A stretch of 47,970 nucleotides of DNA. Origin: Clostridia bacterium. GTDB lineage: Bacteria; Bacillota; Clostridia; Oscillospirales; Acutalibacteraceae. This document shows positions 41,587-47,970 of this stretch, one piece after another. The notes under the pieces are model-generated. The model was given only the letters and a program-made list of their open reading frames with translations, did no database searches and was not told the origin of the DNA. Every line of letters begins with the position of its first letter. Position 1 is the first letter of the stretch. The stretch lies in the NCBI GenBank assembly GCA_017537245.1, contig JAFYLD010000044.1, positions 1 to 47,970 on the forward strand. Reading direction: 5' to 3'. A program made the translations under genes and the position numbers.

Positions 41587-43677
41587 GTGAACAGAGTAGA
41601 TGAATTTTTTGGGGCTAACGTTTTTGGCGACGCCGTAATGCGAGAACGCTTGCCAGAAAACGCATATAACGAGCTTAAAACCGCTATATCACTAGGTAAA
41701 AGTATCGACCGCAAAATAGCTGATATTGTGGCAAATGCGATGAAAGAGTGGGCGATTGAAAAAGGCGCCACTCACTATACTCATTGGTTCCAACCAATGA
41801 CCGGTATCACCGCCGAAAAACACGATAGTTTTATCTCTCCTGACGGAGAAGGTAACATAATAATGGAATTTTCAGGCAAGGAGCTTATAAAGGGTGAATC
41901 TGACGCGTCGTCATTCCCATCGGGTGGTTTGCGCGCAACCTTTGAAGCGCGTGGTTACACCGCTTGGGACCCAAGTTCTTATGCCTTTGTAAAGGATAAT
42001 ACCCTCTGTATCCCTACTGCATACTGCTCATATAACGGCGAGGCTCTCGACCAAAAGACACCACTTCTTCGTTCGATGGAGGCCATCAGTAAACAGGCTT
42101 TGCGCATTGCAAAATTGTTTGGTCTTGAAAACGTAAAGAGCATTAACACCACCGTAGGCCCAGAGCAAGAATATTTCTTAATCGATAGCGAAATGGCAAA
42201 ACGCCGTCCTGACCTTATGTTCTGTGGTAGAACACTTTTGGGCGCAACCCCACCAAAGGGACAGGAAATGTACGACCATTACTTTGGCGTAATTAAACCA
42301 CGAGTTAAGGCATTTATGCGCGAACTTGACGACGAACTTTGGAAATTGGGCGTTTTGGCTAAAACCGAGCACAACGAAGCAGCTCCTGCTCAGCACGAAC
42401 TAGCTCCAATATTTACCACCACTAACATTGCGGCTGACCATAATCAGCTCACAATGGAAATGATGAAGAAAATTGCCGAAAAGCATGGTCTTATCTGCCT
42501 ATTGCACGAAAAACCATTTAAGGACGTAAGCGGTAGTGGTAAGCACAACAACTGGTCGCTTTCTACCGATACGGGTATAAACTTCCTTAAAGCAGGCAAG
42601 AATCCGAGTGACAACTTATTGTTCTTGTTAACTCTAGCGGCAGTAATTCGCGCGGTTGACGAGCATCAAGATTTGATGCGCATATCGGTTGCAACTGCGG
42701 GTAACGACCATCGTCTAGGCGGCGCCGAAGCTCCACCAGCTATTATTTCTATGTACCTAGGCGACGACCTAAACGAAATTTTAGAATCAATTGAGCGTGG
42801 CGAGCACCACATCGATTCCGATAAGATAAAGATGACTGTTGGTACCGACGTAATTCCTTACATAAGAAAAGACAACACCGACCGTAATCGTACGTCTCCG
42901 TTTGCATTTACCGGTAATAAGTTTGAGTTTCGTATGCTAGGCTCTGCTTCATCAATTTCTGAAACAAACGTTGTACTCAACACCATCGTTGCCGACGTTT
43001 TCAGCGATTTTGCGGACAAGCTAGAAGGTTCTTCTAACTTTGAAAACGACGTTTTAGAGCTTATTCGCGCTACTATCAAGGATCATAAGCGCATCATCTT
43101 TAATGGTGATGGTTACTCAAAAGCTTGGGAAGAAGAGGCGGCAAAACGCGGATTACTTAATCTTCGTTCTACCGTTGACGCGCTTCCATATTGGCGCACA
43201 AAAGAAAATATCGAACTCTTTGAACGTCACGGTGTATATAACTGCGCCGAGATTAATTGCCGCGCAGATATAAGCCTTGAAAATTATAGTAAGACAATCC
43301 ATATCGAGGCTTTGACCTTGCTCGAAATGGTAAAACGCGACGTTATTCCTGCAATTAGCGCTTATGAAGGCGAACTTTGCAACACTGTGGTTAAAAAACA
43401 TAGTGTAAGTGATAAGATAAACTGCGATGCTGAAATCGAGGTTATCGAAAAACTTGCTACCTTTAACGAGCATCTTAACCGTCTTGTAAAAGAACTTGAA
43501 AGCGCGGTTGACAAGTCACAGGCTACTACCGATTTGCTCGCTTGCGCACAGCTTTATTGCAACAAGGTATTGTTTATAATGGATAATATCCGTCATATTA
43601 CCGATGAAGCCGAAACGGTTGTTTCGCGCGAATATTGGCCATATCCAACATACGGCGATATTTTATTTAAGATATAA
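41587..43677 (+). CDS. glnN: type III glutamine synthetase
   Basis: Makes glutamine from glutamate, ammonia and ATP. About 696 residues, the size of the GSIII class found in Bacteroidetes and Clostridia. Segments include [77 protein letters not shown] and [20 protein letters not shown]. The start is GTG at 41587, supported by GGAGGG seven bases upstream and by the promoter position. It is followed directly by the hairpin array. Confidence 0.95.
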   Translation: MNRVDEFFGANVFGDAVMRERLPENAYNELKTAISLGKSIDRKIADIVANAMKEWAIEKGATHYTHWFQPMTGITAEKHDSFISPDGEGNIIMEFSGKELIKGESDASSFPSGGLRATFEARGYTAWDPSSYAFVKDNTLCIPTAYCSYNGEALDQKTPLLRSMEAISKQALRIAKLFGLENVKSINTTVGPEQEYFLIDSEMAKRRPDLMFCGRTLLGATPPKGQEMYDHYFGVIKPRVKAFMRELDDELWKLGVLAKTEHNEAAPAQHELAPIFTTTNIAADHNQLTMEMMKKIAEKHGLICLLHEKPFKDVSGSGKHNNWSLSTDTGINFLKAGKNPSDNLLFLLTLAAVIRAVDEHQDLMRISVATAGNDHRLGGAEAPPAIISMYLGDDLNEILESIERGEHHIDSDKIKMTVGTDVIPYIRKDNTDRNRTSPFAFTGNKFEFRMLGSASSISETNVVLNTIVADVFSDFADKLEGSSNFENDVLELIRATIKDHKRIIFNGDGYSKAWEEEAAKRGLLNLRSTVDALPYWRTKENIELFERHGVYNCAEINCRADISLENYSKTIHIEALTLLEMVKRDVIPAISAYEGELCNTVVKKHSVSDKINCDAEIEVIEKLATFNEHLNRLVKELESAVDKSQATTDLLACAQLYCNKVLFIMDNIRHITDEAETVVSREYWPYPTYGDILFKI

Positions 43678-43678
43678 A

Positions 43679-43862
43679 CGCAACTGCGTTGCGTAATGAA
43701 ATAAATCCTATATAGGATTTATGAAGTATTCTTTCGAATATGAAGTAGCTGTAGCTATGAAGTACGCTTTGCGTATTAAGTGGGATTTATTTTACTTCAT
43801 ATTTTGCTTCAAGGCAAAATACTTCATAATCCATACAGATTACTTCATATTGCGCAGCAATA
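43679..43862. repeat. array of eight hairpins with TGAAG/CTTCA spacers
   Basis: Hairpins at 43679-43693 (CGCAAC/GTTGCG), 43701-43722 (perfect 22-base palindrome), 43727-43740 (TATTC/GAATA), 43746-43757 (TAGCT/AGCTA), 43763-43775 (TACGC/GCGTA), 43800-43821 (TATTTTGC/GCAAAATA), 43827-43842 (TAATC/GATTA) and 43848-43862 (TATTGC/GCAATA). Spacers read TGAAG or ATGAAG in the left half and ACTTCAT in the right half, so the array is itself inverted around 43776-43799. Stem sequences differ but spacers are constant. Confidence 0.9.
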
Positions 43863-43886
43863 TTTCATTGATAAAAGGTGTATTGA

Positions 43887-44225
43887 ATGAAGGAAAATAA
43901 ACTTATTGACTTATCAATGGATTTTTCTGTTAAGATAATGGAGCTTTGTGAAGAAATAAATGGTCATTATTCACTTAAAAATCAACTCGAGCGTTCGGGA
44001 ACTTCTATTGGTGCTAATATTCACGAAGCTAATTATGCATATAGTAGAGCAGAGTTTGTTTCAAAAATGCAGATTGCCCTAAAAGAATGCTACGAAACAG
44101 AGTATTGGTTAACTTTATTTTCAAGAGCAAATGTTATAGAAGAAGATAAAATAAAAACATTGTATAACCAATGCGGAACTATTCGTCGAATTTTGGTGGC
44201 GTCTATTAACACAGCAAAAAAATAA
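43887..44225 (+). CDS. four-helix-bundle protein (23S rRNA IVP family)
   Basis: A 112-residue all-helical protein with the family core KIMELCEEINGHYSLKNQL, RSGTSIGANIHEANYAYSRAEF, KMQIALKECYETEYWLTL and a final helix with TIRRILVASINTAKK. The family was first seen encoded in 23S rRNA intervening sequences but is common as a free gene; function remains unclear. AAAGGTG precedes the ATG. It sits directly behind the hairpin array; together they may form a mobile unit. Confidence 0.92.
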   Translation: MKENKLIDLSMDFSVKIMELCEEINGHYSLKNQLERSGTSIGANIHEANYAYSRAEFVSKMQIALKECYETEYWLTLFSRANVIEEDKIKTLYNQCGTIRRILVASINTAKK

Positions 44226-44231
44226 TTTTAT

Positions 44232-44271
44232 GAAACGGACTTAAAAAATTTTTAAGTCCGTTTTATGTTTT
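44232..44271 (+). terminator. terminator after the four-helix-bundle gene
   Basis: AAACGGACTTAAAAA inverted as TTTTTAAGTCCGTTTT, followed by ATGTTTTTTG. It separates this gene from the sigma-factor unit. Confidence 0.85.
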
Positions 44272-44272
44272 T

Positions 44273-44303
44273 TGCAACCTTTTAAGTGTTTGGAAAGTAT
44301 TAC
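44273..44303 (+). promoter_or_regulatory. candidate ECF-sigma promoter
   Basis: TGCAACC (44273-44279) resembles the AAC-type -35 box of extracytoplasmic-function sigma promoters, with GGAAAGTATTA about 17 bp downstream as a possible -10. It lies directly before an ECF sigma gene, fitting autoregulation. No sigma-A pair was seen there. Confidence 0.4.
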
Positions 44304-44321
44304 TAGCAAGGAGGGAGAAAA

Positions 44322-44795
44322 ATGGAATACAAAATCTCGGCAGCCGAAGCCTTTAAAAAGCACTCCGATATGGTGTACCGCCTTGCCGTTGCAAGGGTAA
44401 AAAATAAATATGACGCGGACGACGTATTGCAGGAGGTATTTTTGCGCTTTATAAAGGTAAAAGACAAAGTAGAAAACGAAGAGCACCTAAAGGCGCTACT
44501 TATTCGTATTACAATTAACTGTTCTAAAAGTTTGATGACAAGCAGTTGGTTTAAACGAACCGAGCCTTTAAGTGAGAGTTTTAGTGTATCGGACGAGTAT
44601 TCTGATACGCTTGATTCGGTGATGCGTTTACCACAAAAATATCGTACGGTAATTCACTTGCATTACTATATGGGTTATAGCGTAGACGAGATTGCCTCTA
44701 TTTTAAAAACCAAACCCTCCACGGTGAAATCTCAACTTCACCGCGCAAGACAAAAGCTTAAACTAGACCTTGAAGGAGTTGAAATTAATGTTTGA
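44322..44795 (+). CDS. ECF-type RNA polymerase sigma factor
   Basis: A 157-residue sigma-70 family protein with only regions 2 and 4. Region 2: MVYRLAVARVKNKYDADDVLQEVFLRF. Region 4: LPQKYRTVIHLHYYMGYSVDEIASIL, the helix-turn-helix, ending KTKPSTVKSQLHRARQKLKL. AAGGAGGGAG precedes the ATG. The stop overlaps the start of the beta-propeller gene by 8 bases, the usual arrangement of a sigma factor and its regulator. Confidence 0.93.
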   Translation: MEYKISAAEAFKKHSDMVYRLAVARVKNKYDADDVLQEVFLRFIKVKDKVENEEHLKALLIRITINCSKSLMTSSWFKRTEPLSESFSVSDEYSDTLDSVMRLPQKYRTVIHLHYYMGYSVDEIASILKTKPSTVKSQLHRARQKLKLDLEGVEINV

Positions 44796-46896
44796 TAAAA
44801 AGTATAAAAACGCTATGGACAGCGTAAATATCGACGCGACAAAACGTGACGAAATTTTAGATAAAATTATGCAAAAAGAAGAAAACAACAAGCGCAAAAA
44901 TCCCGCACTTCCTTGGCGAATCGCCTTTGCTTGTACGGCGTGTATAGCTCTTGTTTTGGGTGTTTTATTTACGCCTACTAAAAATACTGTTAAGAAAAAG
45001 GTTACAACAAAAAAACCTTCTGTTACAATCGCGAGTTATGGCGACGTTTTAAAGGTGTCAAAGTCTTATGACGAGATTTACGAGCTTATAAAACCCGATA
45101 ATAATTACGCGGTTTATGATGGTACTGCCGCCGATGATATGGAAATTGTAGAGGAAGGAATGGTTGAAACAGAAACTTCTGCAAAACCGGGTGCTATTAA
45201 TGGTAGTAATAATGGTAGCACTTCATCAAAAGGCGAAACTCTTACTGATACAAACTCGAGTGCCGAAAAAGAGGATTTTTCTACCACAACCGAGCAGGTA
45301 GAGGGTGTAACTGAGGCCGATATCGTAAAAACCGACGGCGAGTATATCTATTATATAAATGATACGACTTTAAGCATAGTAAAGGCCGACGGCAAAAACT
45401 CTACCCTTATTAGCCAAACCGAACTATCTAACTCTATAAGCAAAGACCTCTATGGCGAAATGTTTTTAAAAGATGATAGAATTATAATCCTAAAAACCGA
45501 ATATTATGCTAGCGCTTCCAATTTAAAAGATGATATGGTTTCAAGCTCGCCATACGTAATGTATGACTATAATGGTTATGATAGTTATAAGCAAAAAGTG
45601 CTAATAGAAATTTACGATATTTCTAACAAATCAAATCCAAAAAAAGTGGCTTCGAGCTGTCAAGACGGAACGTATCACACCTCACGTATGATAGGGGATT
45701 ATATCTATATTATTTCTAATTGCTATATCAACGTTTACAATATAGACAAAGACGACCCTGCTACGTTTGTTCCTTCAACCGAAACAAATGGTGTGAGCAA
45801 ATTGGTGCCTGCAGATAGCATTTATCGTTATGAAGGCGAGAGCTATTCTAGTTGTTATACCGTTATTAGCGCTTTTAACTACAAAGATGGCACTTTGAGT
45901 GACACGTCAAGCATTTTGGGCGGTACTGATAATATTTATTGCAGTCAAAATAATATAATTTTGGCAGACGTAAGATATAACGATCTCTACGATGAAAACG
46001 AGCAGAAAAAAGTGAATTACGTTGTTGAGTCAACCGTTATATCAAAGCTTGCGATAAGCGGTGGCAATATAGAATATAAGACTTCCGGCAAAATCGACGG
46101 CACACTCAATAATCAGTTCTTTATCGATGAATATAACGGTTACTTCCGTTTTGTTACAACCGTAACAAAGGGTAGCGAAAAACGCTATAAGTTTGAAAAT
46201 AGTGTTGAAGAGGTTGTATCTTATACACAAGTAACGTCGGCGGCATTAACGGTGCTTGATAGCGAACTTAAAAAGGTTGGCGAAATAACCGATTTGGCTG
46301 CGGGCGAAAGGGTTTACTCGGTAAGATTTATGGGCGATACCGCTTATTTTGTAACCTTCCGTCAAACCGATCCGTTGTTTAGCGCAGACCTTAGCGATCC
46401 TACAAATCCAAAGATTTTGGGCGAACTTAAAATACCAGGTTTTTCAGAGTATATGTACCCTTATGGCGATGGACTACTACTTGGCTTTGGTATGGATGCC
46501 GACGAAATTACGGGCAGAACAAGTGATTTAAAACTATCTATGTTTAATATACAAGACCCCGCAAACGTTACCGAGCAGGACAAAACTATTGTTAATGGTT
46601 GTCAGTATTCTCCTGCGCTTTCAAACCACAAGGCAATGCTTGTAAATCCTAGTAAGAATCTAATTGGTTTTGCCGCTACCGAAGATTGGCGTAACGAAAA
46701 ATATATGATTTACGAATACACGGGCGACAGCTTTGCACTTCGTGCGGTATTAGATATAAATAATCAATATAACTACTACGCAATGACCGATATTAGAGGT
46801 TTGTTTGTTGGTAATTATTTTTACGTGGTTTCGGACCAAAGTTTGCAAGTGTTTGATATAAACACCTTTGAGCCATTGGCAAAAGTCAATTTCTAA
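44788..46896 (+). CDS. membrane-anchored beta-propeller protein, likely anti-sigma partner
   Basis: About 702 residues. The N-terminal ~45 residues are charged and cytoplasmic (MFDKKYKNAMDSVNIDATKR), followed by one transmembrane helix (WRIAFACTACIALVLGVLF), a Ser/Thr-rich spacer, and a secreted beta-propeller domain of the Beta_propel type. Visible marks are TTEQVEGVTEADIVKTDGEYIYY, the repeated blades (DDRIIILKTEYY, IGDYIYIISNCYINVYN), VYSVRFMGDTAYFVTF and YLLGFGMDADE-like segments. The start is the ATG at 44788 after GAAGGAG, overlapping the sigma gene. The short N-terminus may hold the sigma factor, with the propeller as sensor; that is inference. Confidence 0.88.
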   Translation: MFDKKYKNAMDSVNIDATKRDEILDKIMQKEENNKRKNPALPWRIAFACTACIALVLGVLFTPTKNTVKKKVTTKKPSVTIASYGDVLKVSKSYDEIYELIKPDNNYAVYDGTAADDMEIVEEGMVETETSAKPGAINGSNNGSTSSKGETLTDTNSSAEKEDFSTTTEQVEGVTEADIVKTDGEYIYYINDTTLSIVKADGKNSTLISQTELSNSISKDLYGEMFLKDDRIIILKTEYYASASNLKDDMVSSSPYVMYDYNGYDSYKQKVLIEIYDISNKSNPKKVASSCQDGTYHTSRMIGDYIYIISNCYINVYNIDKDDPATFVPSTETNGVSKLVPADSIYRYEGESYSSCYTVISAFNYKDGTLSDTSSILGGTDNIYCSQNNIILADVRYNDLYDENEQKKVNYVVESTVISKLAISGGNIEYKTSGKIDGTLNNQFFIDEYNGYFRFVTTVTKGSEKRYKFENSVEEVVSYTQVTSAALTVLDSELKKVGEITDLAAGERVYSVRFMGDTAYFVTFRQTDPLFSADLSDPTNPKILGELKIPGFSEYMYPYGDGLLLGFGMDADEITGRTSDLKLSMFNIQDPANVTEQDKTIVNGCQYSPALSNHKAMLVNPSKNLIGFAATEDWRNEKYMIYEYTGDSFALRAVLDINNQYNYYAMTDIRGLFVGNYFYVVSDQSLQVFDINTFEPLAKVNF

Positions 46897-46909
46897 TATA
46901 CCCCAAAGG

Positions 46910-46944
46910 AGTGGCGCTTTTAAAAAGGGCGCTGCTCTTTTTTT
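46910..46944 (+). terminator. terminator of the sigma/propeller unit
   Basis: GAGTGGCGCTTTT and AAAAAGGGCGCTGCTC form an imperfect stem, followed by a run of T's. Confidence 0.75.
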
Positions 46945-46945
46945 G

Positions 46946-46974
46946 TTGATATTTCCCGTAAAATATGATATATT
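46946..46974 (+). promoter_or_regulatory. promoter of the DegV gene
   Basis: TTGATA (46946-46951), 17-bp spacer, TATATT (46969-46974), directly after the previous terminator. Confidence 0.65.
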
Positions 46975-47004
46975 GATATTAGAAATAACAAATAGGAGAG
47001 TTAT

Positions 47005-47832
47005 ATGATAAAAATAATTGTTGACTCATCGGCAGACTGCAATGTACAAGATGGTATTGTGGATGCTATTGTGCCAATATCGATTAATATTGACGGCGCT
47101 GAATATAAGTCGGGCGTTAACCTTACCAGCGATAAGTTCTATGAACTTTTACAAAACGCAAAAGAATTTCCTCGCACAGCGCAACCTTCACCACAAAGCT
47201 TTGTTGATATTTTTGAACAAGCTCAAGAAAATGGCGACCAGATAATTTATTTGTGCCTTTCTTCCCATTTTAGCGGCACTTATCAGGGCGCTTTAATTGC
47301 TAAAGATATGGTGGATTACGATGATATTCACGTGGTTGATTCTATTGGCGTAACCCACATGATAACCATTCTTGCAAAATATGCTCGCAAGCTTATAAAC
47401 GAAGGTTTAACCGCTGGTGAAATTGTCGATAAATGCGAAGAACTAAAGACAAAAATTAAGATTTATGCTGGCGTTGATACGCTTGAGTACCTTTATAAAG
47501 GCGGTCGTCTTAGCCGCGCAAGTGCTGCGGTTGGCGGTATTGCAGGCATTAAGCCTATCATTGCGGTACAAGAGGGTAAGGTAGAGGTTGTTGCCAAGTC
47601 TATTGGTAATCTTCGCGCTATGAACACTTTGCTTGAAAAGTTAAAATCGCACACATTAAATCCTGATTTTCCACTATATTCTATGTACACTAGTGGCACA
47701 GAAAACTGCGAAACTCTAGAGCAAAAGTTAGCGGACAACGGCTACACCGTTGAAGGTCGCTTACAAATTGGCTCTACCATCGGCGCTCACGTAGGCCCCG
47801 GTGTTTACGCGGTGTTATTTGTAGAACAGTAA
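47005..47832 (+). CDS. DegV/FakB-family fatty-acid-binding protein
   Basis: 275 residues of the DegV fold, which binds a fatty acid and, in FakB proteins, presents it to the kinase FakA. It begins IKIIVDSSADCN, then ARTAQPSPQSF-like (FPRTAQPSPQSFVDIFEQA), LCLSSHFSGTYQGALIA, VVDSIGVTHM and TLEYLYKGGRLSRASAAVGG, all typical. TAGGAGAG precedes the ATG. Bound lipid unknown. No fakA in the window. Confidence 0.93.
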   Translation: MIKIIVDSSADCNVQDGIVDAIVPISINIDGAEYKSGVNLTSDKFYELLQNAKEFPRTAQPSPQSFVDIFEQAQENGDQIIYLCLSSHFSGTYQGALIAKDMVDYDDIHVVDSIGVTHMITILAKYARKLINEGLTAGEIVDKCEELKTKIKIYAGVDTLEYLYKGGRLSRASAAVGGIAGIKPIIAVQEGKVEVVAKSIGNLRAMNTLLEKLKSHTLNPDFPLYSMYTSGTENCETLEQKLADNGYTVEGRLQIGSTIGAHVGPGVYAVLFVEQ

Positions 47833-47835
47833 TTA

Positions 47836-47870
47836 AAAAATCCCAGAGGTTTAACTCTGGGATTTTTTTA
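47836..47870. terminator. bidirectional terminator
   Basis: AAAAAATCCCAGAG-GTTTAA-CTCTGGGATTTTTTT. It ends the DegV gene; on the other strand it contains the last codons and stop of the AraC-type gene. Confidence 0.9.
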
Positions 47871-47970
47871 TATCTTCACTAGGGCTGATTCCTATAACTT
47901 TTTTATACGCTCTAAAAAATGACGAATAATCGTTAAAACCACTCTTTTGGTAGGCGTCGGTTACGTTTCC
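47851..47970 (-). CDS. AraC-family regulator, C-terminal fragment
   Basis: The last 39 codons of a gene entering from the right edge. The translation shows VTDAYQKSGFNDYSSFFRAY followed by KKVIGISPSEDIKKSQS and a stop at 47853-47851. This is the second helix-turn-helix of the AraC/XylS DNA-binding domain (GFxDxSxFxRxFKKxxGxSP). The sensor domain and target genes lie outside the window. The stop codon is inside the shared terminator stem. Confidence 0.85.
   Translation of the reverse strand, partial: GNVTDAYQKSGFNDYSSFFRAYKKVIGISPSEDIKKSQS

Noticed and set aside
43679..43862. CRISPR array
   Set aside because: The constant parts are only 5-8 bases, the variable parts are palindromes, and no cas gene is present.

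Overview
The window looks like a chromosomal segment of an anaerobic, low-to-medium GC Firmicute of class Clostridia, most likely an uncultivated gut member of the Oscillospirales/Ruminococcaceae type. The signs are the glgB-glgC-glgD-glgA glycogen operon with the Firmicutes-specific GlgD, the rimP-nusA-ylxR-ylxQ-infB-rbfA order, a YlmC/YmxH sporulation-type protein, type III glutamine synthetase, MBOAT/DHHW and DUF4358 genes, dockerin and cohesin modules, and short palindromic repeat clusters. The taxonomy is inference. No rRNA, prophage or CRISPR array was seen.

Layout. 1-730: tail of an unidentified structured region with a terminator, a cluster of inverted repeats, tRNA-Thr(CGT) on the minus strand, and a PRC-barrel gene. 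836-6570: promoter and glycogen operon (branching enzyme, two ADP-glucose pyrophosphorylase-type subunits, glycogen synthase), then a cluster of dispersed palindromes. 6799-9055: undecaprenyl-diphosphatase and an AT-rich acyltransferase. 9083-19096: promoter, a terminator-like leader hairpin and a long translation/RNA operon (rimP, nusA, ylxR, ylxQ, infB, rbfA, nrnA-like, truB, ribF), continuing into a lipoprotein and a DUF1015 gene. 19116-23811: an envelope acetylation-type operon (MBOAT, two DHHW/SGNH-like proteins, DUF4358 lipoprotein) with its own promoter and terminator.

23814-27120: a two-gene operon that pairs a secreted glucosaminidase carrying a dockerin with a membrane-anchored protein carrying a cohesin, which looks like a minimal self-contained cohesin-dockerin surface complex. 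27125-28924: a small membrane protein on the minus strand and a cobalamin riboswitch unit with a DUF4430 lipoprotein and an ECF S component, probably for cobamide capture and uptake. 28924-32300: tRNA-Arg(CCT), GtrA, L-fucose isomerase, a REP-associated tyrosine transposase carrying a perfect inverted repeat inside its coding region, and a small zinc-ribbon membrane protein. 32305-34662 (minus): SDR and release factor 3.

34828-40658: a sortase-type surface protein, then on the minus strand a four-gene Gld-like ABC system (ATPase, permease, GldG, DUF4340). 40888-43677: an LCP-like membrane protein behind operator-like inverted repeats, and type III glutamine synthetase. 43679-44225: an eight-hairpin array whose spacers change orientation, followed by a four-helix-bundle protein. 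44322-46896: an ECF sigma factor overlapping a membrane-anchored beta-propeller protein. 47005-47970: a DegV protein and the C-terminal end of an AraC-type regulator.

Most transcription units have recognisable sigma-A-type promoters with 16-18 bp spacers and strong intrinsic terminators. All calls come from reading the sequence; no homology search was run.
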